This document shows positions 17,656-28,794 of a stretch of DNA of 64,000 bases, one piece after another. The DNA is from JAIBJN01 sp963775505 (lineage in GTDB: Bacteria; Actinomycetota; Thermoleophilia; Gaiellales; Gaiellaceae): positions 248,001-312,000 of the forward strand of contig CAVZIL010000009.1 in assembly GCA_963775505.1 (NCBI GenBank), read 5' to 3'. A program made the position numbers and the translations under genes. Under the pieces are notes generated by a model. It made no database searches. It saw only the letters and a program-made list of their open reading frames with translations, and was not told where the DNA came from. Every line of letters begins with the position of its first letter. The stretch's first letter is position 1.

Positions 17656-18590
17656 CCGAGCTCGAGACCGCGGGCCAGGTACTTCAGGCCCGAGTCGACG
17701 TTGAGCGTCGCCACCCGCGAGCCCGGCCCGAGCCGCTCGGCCAGCTCGAGCGCCACGACGATGTTCGCGCCGGTCGAGGGCCCGCACAGGAGCCCTTCGA
17801 CGCGGGCCGCCTGCGCCGCCGTGGCGAACGCCTCCGCCTCCGGGACGGCGAAGACCTCGTCGAAGTCCTCCCGCGTGAGCAGGGGCGGCCAGAAGCCGAC
17901 GCCGCCGCCCTCGATGTGGTGGGTCCCGGCACGTCCCTCCGAGATCACGGGCGACTCGGCCGGCTCGACGACCGCCCGATGGACCTCGGGAGCGCTCTCC
18001 CGGAGCGCCCGGGTCACGCCGAGGAAGCAGCCGGCCGTCCCGACGTAGCCGCAGAAGGCGTCGACCCTGCCGTCCAGCTGCTCGGCCAGCTCCGCGCCGA
18101 GCTCCCGGTAGCCCTCGATCATGTCCTCGTTGCGGAACTGATCGGTCGGGTAGCCGTCGACCTCCTCGACGACCTCGGCCGCCCGTTCGACCAGCCGCGG
18201 GATGAGGTCAGCGGTGATGCCCTCCGGGCTGGGGACGATCTCGAGCTCGGCGCCGAAGGCCCGCATCGTCTGGAGCTTCTCCGGCGCGAAGGCGTCCGAG
18301 GTGACGATCTTGAGCGGATAGCCCTTGACGGCGCAGACGAACGCGAGCGAAGAGCCGGTGCTGCCGCCCGTGTACTCGACGACCGTCTGGCCGGGCGCGA
18401 GGCGGCCGGACCGCTCGGCGCCCTCGATCATGGCGAGCGCCATCCGGTCCTTGTAGGAGCCGGTCGGGTTGGCGGACTCGAGCTTGAGCCAGACCTCGCC
18501 GCGCTCCGGGCCGGCCAGGCGCTCCAGCCGGACCACCGGCGTCTTGCCGATCGCCCCGAGCAGCGCGGGGCGGGCGTCGGTCACGTCCAT
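17652..18590 (-). CDS. PLP-dependent cysteine synthase-family protein
   Basis: This fold-type II PLP enzyme of the cysteine synthase/cystathionine beta-synthase family would make cysteine from an activated serine and sulfide, though other beta-replacement substrates are possible. The PLP lysine is Lys47 in 'NPTGSYKDRMAL'. The phosphate-binding site is 'EYTGGSTGSSLAFVCAVKGY', with 'LLCGPSTGANIVVAL' near the C-terminus. At 312 residues it is typical. The asparagine loop reads TGGSTGSS rather than the SGNTG of CysK, which points to a CysK relative rather than classical CysK. ATG 18590 follows a -10-like TACCGT. It is divergent from RNase J. Confidence 0.85.
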   Translation of the reverse strand: MDVTDARPALLGAIGKTPVVRLERLAGPERGEVWLKLESANPTGSYKDRMALAMIEGAERSGRLAPGQTVVEYTGGSTGSSLAFVCAVKGYPLKIVTSDAFAPEKLQTMRAFGAELEIVPSPEGITADLIPRLVERAAEVVEEVDGYPTDQFRNEDMIEGYRELGAELAEQLDGRVDAFCGYVGTAGCFLGVTRALRESAPEVHRAVVEPAESPVISEGRAGTHHIEGGGVGFWPPLLTREDFDEVFAVPEAEAFATAAQAARVEGLLCGPSTGANIVVALELAERLGPGSRVATLNVDSGLKYLARGLELG

Positions 18591-18603
18591 GCGGCCAACG
18601 GTA
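18591..18603 (-). promoter_or_regulatory. Candidate leaderless promoter of the PLP-lyase gene
   Basis: On the minus strand TACCGT (complement of 18598-18603) lies 7 nt before the ATG at 18590. Confidence 0.45.
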
Positions 18604-18620
18604 GCCGAGCCGGGGAGGCG

Positions 18621-18633
18621 TAGACTTCCGCGC
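18621..18633 (+). promoter_or_regulatory. Candidate leaderless promoter of rnj
   Basis: TAGACT (18621-18626) lies 7 nt before the rnj ATG (18634). With the minus-strand element at 18598-18603 it makes a compact divergent promoter region of 43 bp. Confidence 0.55.
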
Positions 18634-20290
18634 ATGTCCGGGACCACGCGCATCATCCCGCTCGGCGGCCTCGGCGAGGTCGGCAAGAACATGACGGTGA
18701 TCGAGTGCGACGAGGGCCTCGTCGTCGTCGACGCCGGCCTGTCCTTCCCGCGGGACGAGCACCTCGGCGTCGACCTCGTCCTCCCGGACTTCGAGTACCT
18801 GCGCGAGCGGCAGAGCGAGATCCGCGCCGTCGTCCTCACGCACGGGCACGAGGACCACGTCGGCGCGCTGCCCTACCTGCTGCGCGAGGTGGAGGTGCCC
18901 GAGGTCTGGGCGACCCGGCTCACGCTCGGCCTCGTCAAGTCGAAGCTGGACGAGCACGGGCTCCTGCGCAGCGCCGAGCTCGTGGAGATCGAGCCGGAAA
19001 AGGGCCCCGCTCAGCTGGGCCCCTACAAGGCGGAGTTCGTGCGCATGGCCCACTCGATCCCGGACGCGGTCGCGGTGGCGCTGGAGACGCCGGGCGGGCT
19101 CGTCGTCCTGACCGGCGACTACAAGGTCGACCACACGCCGGTGGACGGGTTCCGCACCGATCTCGGCAAGCTCGCCGAGCTCGGGAACCGCGGGGTCGAC
19201 CTGCTCCTCGGCGACTCGACGAACGCGGAGCGCCCGGGGGTGACCGAGTCCGAGCGGACCGTCGGCGAGGCCTTCCGCCACCTGATCCCGCAGCGCGAGG
19301 GCCGCATCCTCGTCGCGTCCTTCGCGTCCAACATCCACCGCGTCCAGCAGGCGATCGACGTCGCCGGAGAGTCCGGGCGGCGCGTGTGCCTCGTCGGCCG
19401 CTCGCTGCGCAAGAACGTGAACATCGCGCGCAACCTGGGCTACCTCGACGTCCGCGACGACCTGCTCGTCAAGCCGGACGAGCTCGAGCTGCTGCGCCCG
19501 GAGGAGACGATGATCCTCTGCACGGGCAGCCAGGGCGAGCCCATGTCCGCGCTCACGCGCATGGCCTACCACGACCACCCGCACGTGGCGATCGAGGAGG
19601 GCGACACGGTCATCATCTCCGCGAAGCCGGTGCCCGGGAACGAGCTGCGCGTCCACGACACGATCAACCGGCTCGCGCGCGCCGGCGCCGAGGTGCTCCA
19701 CCAGGAGATCGCGGCCGTCCACGTCTCCGGGCACGGGAACGCCGAGGAGATCCGGACGATCCTCGCGCTGCTGCGGCCGCACAACGTCATGCCCGTGCAC
19801 GGCGAGTTCCGCATGCTGGCCGCCCAGGCGCGCCTCGCGCGCGACGCCGGCGTCCCGGCCGACAGGATCGTGCTCGCCGACAACGGCTCCGTGGTCGAGC
19901 TCCGGAGCGGCATCGCCCGGCTCGTCGACCACGTCGACGTCGGCATGACCTTCGTGGACGGCCTCGGCGTGGGCGACGTCAAGGACGTGGCCCTCCGCGA
20001 CCGGCGCCACCTCTCCGAGGACGGCGTCCTCATCGTCGTCGCCACGATCGGCTCGCAGAACGGGCGCGACCTCGCAACTCCCGAGGTCGATTGCCCGCGG
20101 CTTCGCCGAGACGGACTCGCTGCTCGAGGAGGCGAGGCAGGAGGCCGAGCGCACGATCCGGGAATGCCTCGCGCAGGACGTCATGGAGCTGAAGCTCATG
20201 CAGGAGCACATCCACGACAACGTGGGCAAGCTCGTCGCCGACCGCACCGGCCGCCGGCCGATGATCCTCCCGGTCGTCGTCGAGGTCTAG
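18634..20290 (+). CDS. rnj: Ribonuclease J (frameshifted near 20085)
   Basis: RNase J is a metallo-beta-lactamase/beta-CASP ribonuclease with 5'-3' exo- and endonuclease activity. The zinc motif is His70-Gly-His72-Glu-Asp74-His75, followed by 'TGDYKVDHTPVDGF', 'LLGDSTNAERPGVTESE', the beta-CASP region 'VGRSLRKNVNIARNLGYL' and 'TGSQGEPMSALTRMA', then 'HVSGHGNAEEI' and 'MPVHGEFRML'. One apparent extra base near 20085 shifts the C-terminal domain; the restored product is about 551 residues, normal for RNase J, and ends at TAG 20288-20290. In many actinobacteria rnj follows dapA, as here, with a PLP gene inserted on the other strand. Confidence 0.95.
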
Positions 20291-21353
20291 GCGCTAGCCC
20301 AGCGGAAGCCGGTCGCGCTCGGCTCGGGCGGGAGCGGGCTCGTCGGCAGGCCCGGCGGCGGGTCGAGGCGGTGGATGTTGAACGCCGCCGGCGCCACGTC
20401 GTTCGGGGTCGAGGGGTGGAAGACGGACGCGAGGTACTGGATCTGGCCGCGGCCGGGGCCGAGCTCCCACTGGCCGCCGCCGTACATGGCGATGCCACGC
20501 TCGTCGCAGTAGTCGTAGGCGGCGAAGAGCCGCTCCACGCTGCCGAAGCGCGACGGCTTGAAGTTCAGCGGTCTTCGGCGGGAACGGGAGGCCCTCGATG
20601 TCGGCGACGGAGTGGATGGGCGCATCCCAGGTGATGCGGTCGCGGTGCGGCGTCGAGGACGGGGTCGGTCGCCTCGTTCAGGTCGGGGTCCTCGATCCAG
20701 GCCGTCGGGAACCCCTCGGCGACCATGCGGTAGAGCTCCGGGTCGCCGGGCTGGTCGACGGGCGTGCCCTTGTACGCGCCCTTGAGATCGACGGTGTCCA
20801 CCGCGCCCGTGGCCGCGAGCGTGGCGACGAGCTCCGCGTCCCAGTCGCTCGTCGGGTCGAGCTTGAAGCGGAGGGACGGGTAGCGCTCGAGCAGGAGCGG
20901 CACCGGGTCCGGCCGGGGCGGCTGCTCGATGCGCAGGGAGACGACGAAGGTCACCGGCTGCGCCTCGCGGCCGACGGCCTCCGGCGAGCGACGAGGCCCG
21001 CCTGGCGCAGCGCGAGGTCGAGCGCCGCGCTCTCGTAGGCCCAGCGCCGGTAGTCCTGGAAGGCCGCCATCCCGGGCCCGGAAGGGAAGAGCGCCAGCCC
21101 GCTCGAGGAGCTGCGAGAAGCTGTCGAGCGTATGGCTCCCGGCGAGCGGGAGCGTCGGGCCCTCGGCCTGCAGCGCGACCTGGTCCTCGCTCGAGTAGGT
21201 GACGTCCTCGCCGACGCCCTCGTGGCCGCCGCCCTCGAGGTGGATCACGGTCGTCAGGCGCGTGAAGTCGTGCGAGGCCTGCACCTCGAGCGGCTCGAGC
21301 CGGTACGACTCGATCTCGAGCGGCAGGTCGCGGACGCGGTCGTAGGTCGCCAT
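20287..21353 (-). CDS. Enolase-superfamily (mandelate-racemase-like) protein, several frameshifts
   Basis: Members of this superfamily abstract a proton alpha to a carboxylate using a Mg-dependent barrel. Readable segments are the capping domain ('LEPLEVQASHDFTRLTTVIH'), 'LDSFSQLLERAG', and barrel pieces 'FKLDPTSDWDAELVATLAAT', 'VDLKGAYKGTPVDQPG', 'AWIEDPDLNEATDPVLD' (metal Glu) and 'LNFKPSRFGSVERL' (possible catalytic Lys). The usual KxK pair is not clear. At least four frame changes, between about 20570 and 21110, fragment the gene, so length (about 355 residues) is approximate. Substrate unknown; dipeptide epimerase or o-succinylbenzoate synthase relatives are possible. The stop shares CTAG (20287-20290) with rnj. 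Confidence 0.65.
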
Positions 21354-21368
21354 CCCCCGGGAACGGTA
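21354..21368 (-). promoter_or_regulatory. Candidate promoter of the enolase-like gene
   Basis: On the minus strand TACCGT (complement of 21363-21368) lies 9 nt before the ATG at 21353. Confidence 0.4.
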
Positions 21369-21389
21369 CGTGTTCCCGCCGGCTTGGTG

Positions 21390-21402
21390 TACTAGTTAGG
21401 GA
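21390..21402 (+). promoter_or_regulatory. Candidate leaderless promoter before the gene at 21403
   Basis: TACTAG (21390-21395) lies 7 nt before ATG 21403; the region is clearly richer in A and T than its surroundings. Confidence 0.35.
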
Positions 21403-21955
21403 ATGACCGATCCGAACGGCACCGAGCTGGCAGGGCCTCATGCGCTCCTACGGCGTCTCCGACGCCACGGCGGCGCGCCTGATCCGCTCGCTCACGGCGA
21501 GCGAGGTGGCGGGGCTGGCCTTCTGCCGGCTGCTCGAGCGCTGGGCCAAGGGCGAGCCCGAGCCCTGCACCCCCGAGCGGCGCCAGGCGGCGCTGCGCCG
21601 GGCCGCGGAGCGAGCCGAGACCGCGCTGGCGGGCCTGGACCGGCCGCTCGGCCGCTACCTGCTCGAGCTGGAGCCGCAGGGCGCCGAGGGCCGCTCCTGG
21701 TACGGCGAGCCCGGGCCGGGCGAGGTCGTCACCTGGGACGAGGTGCTCAAGCGCGCGGGCGTCTCCGCCGCGCCGCACCGCGTCGCGCACGCCTACCTCG
21801 AGCTGGCGGTGCTCGTCCGCGCGCTCGAGGGCCTGTCGGACTCCGCGCGGATCGAGTCGGTGCCCGACCGCAACTCGCTCTGGGCCGGCCTCTTCGACCT
21901 GCGCGAGAACCTGCTCGACGGCGCCCTCGACGACCTGCGCGCGCTCGCTGCGTAG
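21403..21955 (+). CDS. Hypothetical protein (early frameshift)
   Basis: I do not recognise this protein of about 183 residues. It reads 'MTDPNGTELAG' from ATG 21403, then after an apparent extra G near 21433 continues 'LMRSYGVSDATAARLIRSL' and stays open to TAG 21953-21955. An in-frame ATG at 21440 is an alternative start. The sequence is soluble, helical and rich in Ala, Arg, Leu and Glu, with one Trp-containing segment 'RSWYGEPGPGEVVTWDEVL'. It directly precedes the ribokinase gene by 4 bp and probably shares its transcript, but nothing in it indicates a function. Confidence 0.6.
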
Positions 21956-21959
21956 GCGG

Positions 21960-22800
21960 ATGCCGGCCGTCGCGGTCGTCGGCTCCGTCAACCTCGACCT
22001 CGTCGCCGCCGTCCCGCGCCTGCCCAGGCCGGGGGAGACCCTGACCGGCGCCGAGCTCGACCACGTGCCCGGGGGCAAGGGCGCCAACCAGGCGGTGGCC
22101 GCGGCCCGGCTCGGCGCCGAGACGCGCTTCGTGGGCGCAGTCGGGGCCGACGACTTCGGCGAGCGCGCGCTCGCGGAGCTCCGCGCGGCGGGGGTCGACC
22201 TCTCCGGGCTCCAGGTCGTCGACGGCCCGACCGGGATCGCGCTCATCCTCGTCGACGACGCGGGCGAGAACCAGATCGTCGTCGCCCCGGGCGCGAACCA
22301 CGCCCTCGACCCCGCGGGAATCGACGTGGGCGCCCCCGACGCGCTCGTCTGCCAGCTCGAGGTGCGGGACGAAGCGATCGAGGCGGCGCTCCGGCAGACG
22401 GAGGCCTTCTTCTGCCTGAACGCCGCGCCGGCCCGCCCGGTGGCAGCGACGCATCCTCGAGCGCGCCGACCTGATCGTGGCCAACTCGCTGGAGCTCGAG
22501 GCGCTCGGGTCGAGCCCGATGGGGGCGCTGTTCGCGCTCACGCTCGGAGCCGAGGGCGCGCTCCTGCTCGAGGACGGCGTCGAGGTGGCGCGGGCGACGC
22601 CGCCGCCCGTGGAGGCGGTGGACGGGACGGCGGCCGGCGACGCCTTCACCGCCTGCCTCGTCGTCTCGCTGCTCGAGGGCCGCGACCGGGAGGAGGCGCT
22701 GCGGCGCGCGTGCGCGGCCGGGGCGATCGCCGCCTCGCGCGCCGGAGCGCAGCCCTCGCTGCCCACGGCCGCGGAGGTCGACGCGATACTGGCGCGGTGA
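21960..22800 (+). CDS. PfkB-family carbohydrate kinase, ribokinase-like (frameshifted near 22445)
   Basis: This ribokinase-type PfkB kinase would phosphorylate a free pentose such as ribose released from nucleosides. It starts 'VAVVGSVNLDLVAAVPRLP', has the PfkB signature 1 region 'PGGKGANQAVAAARLGAET', and ends with the ATP/active-site motif 'VDGTAAGDAFTACLVVSLLE', where the GAGD of typical kinases reads AAGD. An apparent extra C near 22445 shifts the frame. Restored length is about 280 residues, slightly short. It overlaps the nucleoside hydrolase start (GTGA), which supports a ribose-salvage role. Confidence 0.87.
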
Positions 22801-23723
22801 GCACGCCGATCCTGCTCGACTGCGACCCGGGCCACGACGACGCGATCGCGCTCCTCCTCGCCCTGGCGAGCCCGGAGCTCGACCTGCTCGGGGTCACCAC
22901 GGTGGCCGGCAACCAGACGCTGGAGAAGACGACCGCGAACGCCCTGCGCGTCCTCGAGCTGGCCGGCCGCGGGGACGTGCCCGTCGCCGCCGGGGCCGAC
23001 CGGCCGCTCGCGCGCGAGCTCTTCATCGCCGCCTACGTCCACGGCGAGACCGGCCTGGACGGGCCCGAGCTGCCCGAGCCGCAGGGCTCGCCGGTGGCCG
23101 AGCACGCCGTCGACTTCCTCGCCGAGCGGATCCTCGGCTCCGACCGCCCGGTCACGATCGTCCCGGTCGGGCCGCTCACGAACGTCGCGCTTCTCCTCGC
23201 CAGGTATCCGGAGGCGGCCGCGAACGTCGAGCGCATCGTGCTCATGGGCGGCGCGATCGCCGAGGGGAACGTCACGCCCGCGGCCGAGTTCAACGTCTAC
23301 GTCGACCCGGAGGCGGCCTGGCGGGTGTTCCACAGCGAGCTGCCGGTGACGATGATCGGCCTCGACGTCACCCACAAGGCGCTGATGACGGACGCGCACG
23401 CCGAGCGGCTCCGCGGCGCCGGCGCGATCGGCCGCTTCGTCGCCGAGCTGTACGACTTCTTCACCCAGTACCACCGCCGCACCTACGGGCACGAGGGCGC
23501 GCCCATCCACGACGCGGTCGCCGTCGCCCAGGTGCTCCGGCCGGGGATCGTGGAGACGCTCCACCGCCACGTGGACGTCGACTGCGAGTCGCGGCTCTGC
23601 CGCGGGCGCACCGTCGTCGACCTGTGGCACCGGACCGGGGAGGAGCCGAACGCCGACGTCGGGGTCGGCATCGACGCGGACGCCTTCCTCGACCTTCTCT
23701 GCGAGCGGATCTCGGCCCTGTGA
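22797..23723 (+). CDS. Inosine/uridine-preferring nucleoside hydrolase
   Basis: Nucleoside hydrolases split ribonucleosides into base and ribose with a Ca2+ ion bound by an N-terminal Asp cluster. The motif 'DCDPGHDDAIALLLAL' is visible at residues about 8-23, followed by 'LLGVTTVAGNQTLEKTTANA', 'PVGPLTNVALLL', 'VLMGGAIAEGNVTPAAEFN' and the C-terminal 'HDAVAVAQVL'. Length 308 residues, intact. GTG 22797 overlaps the ribokinase stop, so base and ribose salvage are coupled. With the nucleoside-type ABC importer a few kb downstream this suggests use of imported nucleosides. Confidence 0.94.
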   Translation: MSTPILLDCDPGHDDAIALLLALASPELDLLGVTTVAGNQTLEKTTANALRVLELAGRGDVPVAAGADRPLARELFIAAYVHGETGLDGPELPEPQGSPVAEHAVDFLAERILGSDRPVTIVPVGPLTNVALLLARYPEAAANVERIVLMGGAIAEGNVTPAAEFNVYVDPEAAWRVFHSELPVTMIGLDVTHKALMTDAHAERLRGAGAIGRFVAELYDFFTQYHRRTYGHEGAPIHDAVAVAQVLRPGIVETLHRHVDVDCESRLCRGRTVVDLWHRTGEEPNADVGVGIDADAFLDLLCERISAL

Positions 23724-23761
23724 GCAGGAGCGGCCGGAAGGGCCGCGAAACAGGCCTGAGC

Positions 23762-26014
23762 ATGGCGCCGAAGAAGCGTCCGTCCAAGGTTCGCCCGAAG
23801 TCGCCCGCCCGCGTCCGCACGAAGAAGCGGCAGCGGCGCGAGCGTGCGCACGGGAACCACGACCTGCTCGGCCTCGGCCTGCTCGCGGCCGGGCTCTTCC
23901 TCGCGGTCGTGACCTGGCTCGAGGGGAACGGCGGCATCGTCGGGACCACGATCGCCGACTGGCTCGACACCCTCTTCGGGACGGCGCGCATCGGCGTCCC
24001 GGTCGTCTTCCTCGTCCTCGGCGCCCTCATGATCGCCCGGGCCTCGCTCGTGGACGTGAAGCCGTTCCGCACCGGGCTCGTCCTCGTGTGCGGCGGCGTG
24101 ATCATGCTGCTCGGCTCGGAGCGGGGAGGGGCCTTCGGCACCGGCTCGGACGCGGCCTTCGGGCGCCTGATCGGCGGAACCGGAACCTTCATCCTCGGCC
24201 TCTTCCTCGTCTGGGGCGGCGCGCTCCTCCTCACCGGCGCTTCCCTCGGCGCGTTCCTGCGCCGCTCGGCCGGCGTCGCCCGCGACACCGCCGGCGCCGC
24301 GAAGCGCACGGTCACCGCCGTCCGCATCCCGACCCGGGACGACCTGCCCTGGGGTCAGACCCTCGACGAGGCCTCCAACGGCCATGCCCGCCCGAAGCCG
24401 CCGGTGGACGGCGAGGCCGCGTACCCGGACGTCGTCGGCGACGCGCCGCCGCTCCAGCCGGTGCTCGTCGACCAGCTCGACTCCGTCGAGGCGCCGGGGC
24501 TCGAGCTCGCCTCGAGACCGACGACGTGCCCGAGCCGCCGACCCTCTTCGACTCGCCCAGCAGCGAGCAGCACCCCGCCTACCAGCTTCCGGACGCCAAC
24601 GTCCTCCGCCGCTCGCGCCCGCACGAGGGCCAGCCCGGCAAGGCCGCCGAGCGGACGGCCGAGGCGCTCCTCCAGGCGCTCGCCAACTTCGGGATCGACG
24701 CGACCCTCGTCGGCCAGGTCGTCGGCCCGCGCGTGACGCGCTACGAGCTCCAGCTCGCGCCGGGGACGAAGGTCGGGAAGGTCGCCGCGCTCAAGGACGA
24801 CCTCGCCTACGCGCTCGCCACCACCGAGATCCGCATCCTCGCCCCGATCCCCGGCAAGCAGGCCGTCGGCGTCGAGGTGCCCAACCTCTCGCCGAACATC
24901 GTCACGCTCGGCGACATCTTCGACGAGCTGCCGTCGACCGCGAGCCCGCTCTCGGTCTGGCTCGGCAAGGACATCTCCGGCGCGTCCGTCCACGCCGACC
25001 TCGCGCGCATGCCGCACATCCTCATCGCCGGCACGACCGGCTCGGGGAAGTCGGGCTGCATCAACACGATGCTCTGCTCGATCCTCCTGCGCGCCGACGC
25101 CCGACGACGTGCGCATGATCCTCATCGACCCCAAGCGCGTCGAGCTCGGCCTCTACGAGTCGATCCCGCACCTGCTCACGCCGGTCGTCTCCAGCCCGAA
25201 GCAGGCCTCCGCCGTGCTCACGAACGTCCTCACCGAGATGGAGCGCCGCTACGAGCGCATGAGCCTGGCGCGGGCGCGGAACCTCGCCGAGCTGAACCGC
25301 GCGCTGCGCAAGCGCGGGGAGGCGCAGCTCCCGTACCTGCTCGTCGTCATCGACGAGCTCGCCGACCTGATGATGGTCTCGCCGCAGGAGGTCGAGGACG
25401 CCGTCATCCGCCTGGCGCAGAAGTCCCGCGCCGTCGGCATCCACCTCGTGCTCGCCACGCAGCGGCCCTCCGTGGACGTCATCACCGGGATGATCAAGGC
25501 GAACGTCCCCTCGCGGATCGCGTTCGCGGTCTCGAGCCAGACCGACAGCCGCGTCATCCTCGACACCTCCGGCGCCGAGAGCCTGCTCGGCCAGGGCGAC
25601 ATGCTCTTCAAGCCGCTGGGCACCTCGCGGCTCCAGCGCGTCCAGGGCGCCTACGTGAGCGAGGAGGAGATCGCCCTCGTCGTCGAGCAGTGCCGCAGCC
25701 AGCGCCGGCAGGAGCTCGACGAGTCGCTGCTCGAGCCGCCGGAGGCCGCGCGCGGGGCGGAGGAGGGCGACGAGGACTTCGACCCGGACGAGGATCCGCT
25801 GCTCGACCGCGCGATCGAGATCGTCGTGCAGACGCAGACGGCCTCGGTCTCGCTCCTGCAGCGGCGGCTGCGGGTCGGCTACACGCGCGCCGGCCGCCTG
25901 GTGGACATGCTGGAGCGCCGCGGCATCATCTCGGGGTACGAAGGCTCCAAGCCGCGCAAGGTCCTCGTGGGCGAAGCGGAGCTCGACCGCGTGCTCACGG
26001 ACGTCGCCTCGTAG
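23762..26014 (+). CDS. ftsK: DNA translocase FtsK/SpoIIIE (two frameshifts)
   Basis: FtsK pumps chromosomal DNA through the division septum. A basic N-terminus is followed by four transmembrane segments (for example 'LLGLGLLAAGLFLAVVTWL' and 'FILGLFLVWGGALLLTGA') and an acidic linker. The motor then shows 'GPRVTRYELQLAPGTKVGKV', Walker A 'AGTTGSGKSGCINTML', Walker B 'LLVVIDELADLMMV' and 'HLVLATQRPSVDVITG'. The C-terminal gamma winged helix includes 'VSLLQRRLRVGYTRAGRL'. Frames change near 24515 (-1) and 25100 (+1). ATG 23762 is used; an in-frame GTG at 23720 overlapping the previous stop is equally possible. At about 750 residues it is a short-linker FtsK. Confidence 0.94.
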
Positions 26015-26070
26015 CGCCCGCTAACGAACCGCTCTGCCCGGACGTCCTAGAAATGGGGTCGCAGGAGGGG

Positions 26071-26076
26071 TAGCAT
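26071..26076 (+). promoter_or_regulatory. Candidate -10 element of the BMP operon
   Basis: TAGCAT lies 42 nt before GTG 26119, leaving room for a short leader that carries a strong Shine-Dalgarno sequence (GAGGAGG near 26108-26114). This start is therefore leadered, unlike many others in the window. Confidence 0.35.
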
Positions 26077-26118
26077 CCTGCGATTCCACTCGACGGCATG
26101 GGCGATAGAGGAGGTTCC

Positions 26119-27217
26119 GTGAACGCAAGAAGAAAGCTTCCGTGGCTACTGCTGCTCTTGGTCGCGCTCGCTCTCGCGCTGGTCGCGGCAGGGTGCGGCG
26201 GCGATGACGACGACGAGACGACCCCGGCTGCGGACCGGCGACACCGGAGCGGCAGAGACCGAGCCGCCGGCGGAGGAGGTCATCAGCGTCGGCATGGTCA
26301 GCGACACCGGCGGTCTCGACGACCGCGGGTTCAACGAGTTCTCGATCGCCGGCTTCGACCGCGCCCAGAGCGAGCTCGGCGTCGAGGGACGGGTCTACGT
26401 CTCCGAGTCGGGCGACGACTACCTGCCGAACCTGACGGCGGCCGTGGACGACGGGCACGACCTGGTCATCGCGATCGGCTTCCTCATCCAGCCGTCCGTG
26501 GTGGAGGTGGCGACCGAGGCGACCGACATCAACTTCGCCGGCGTCGACCAGTTCTACGGCGAGGAGCCGGATTGCGGCGGCGCAGACCAGTCGCCGTGCG
26601 TCATGCCGAACGTGGTCGGCCTCCAGTTCCCGTCGGAGGAGGCGGGCTACCTGGCCGGCATCGTCGCGGCCAGCATGAGCGAAACCGGGACGATCTCGAC
26701 GGTGGGCGGCATCAAGATCCCGCCGGTCGACAACTGGATCGCCGGCTTCCGGCAGGGCGCGATGGACACCAACCCGGACATCAAGCTCCTGAACGCGTAC
26801 TCGCAGGACTTCGTCGACGCCGCGAAGTGCAAGGAGATCGCGCTCGACCAGATCTCCCAGGGCTCCGACGTCGTCTTCCAGGTCGCGGGGCAGTGCGGTC
26901 TCGGCGCCCTCGACGCCGCCTGCCAGGAAGGGGTCTACGCCGTCGGCGTGGACGCCGACCAGTCGTTCGCAGGCGACTGCGTGATCACGAGCGCGCTGAA
27001 GCCGCTCGAGCTCGCGGTCTTCGAGACGATCAAGTCGGCTCAGGAAGGGACGTTCGCGGGTGGCACGAACGCGTTCTTCGGCATTCAGGACTACCCCGAC
27101 GCCCAACTGCTCGCACCGTTCTCGGCCGACGTCCCGCAGGAGGTTCAGGACGCGGTCGCGACGGCGACGGAGCAGCTGATCAGCGGCGAGATCGACCCGC
27201 CGGCGACCTTCGAATAG
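26119..27217 (+). CDS. BMP-family substrate-binding lipoprotein of a nucleoside ABC importer (early frameshift)
   Basis: BMP (Med/PnrA-like) lipoproteins capture purine nucleosides outside the membrane and deliver them to ABC importers. The N-terminus has a basic start, a Leu-rich core and a lipobox 'LVAAGC' with an Asp-rich stretch after the lipidated Cys. After a +1 shift near 26233 the mature domain follows: 'VGMVSDTGGLDDRGFNEFSI', 'DLVIAIGFLIQPSVVEVA', 'QFPSEEAGYLAGIVAASM' and 'DVVFQVAGQCGLGALDAA', all BMP hallmarks. Ends at TAG 27215-27217. I prefer GTG 26119 over ATG 26098 because of the Shine-Dalgarno site. A strong hairpin separates it from the ATPase gene. Confidence 0.93.
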
Positions 27218-27228
27218 TCAACCTCGAC

Positions 27229-27254
27229 GAGGGGCGGGCCCAGGCCCGCCCCTC
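27229..27254. terminator. Perfect 12-bp hairpin between lipoprotein and ATPase genes
   Basis: GAGGGGCGGGCC (27229-27240) and its exact complement GGCCCGCCCCTC (27243-27254) are separated by only 2 nt. It begins 11 nt after the lipoprotein stop and is followed by ACTCTTTCG, a weak U-tract. It may be a partial terminator or a 3' stabilising structure giving more lipoprotein than ATPase mRNA. Confidence 0.65.
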
Positions 27255-27266
27255 ACTCTTTCGCCC

Positions 27267-28793
<1,527 letters not shown>

Positions 28794-28794
<1 letters not shown>

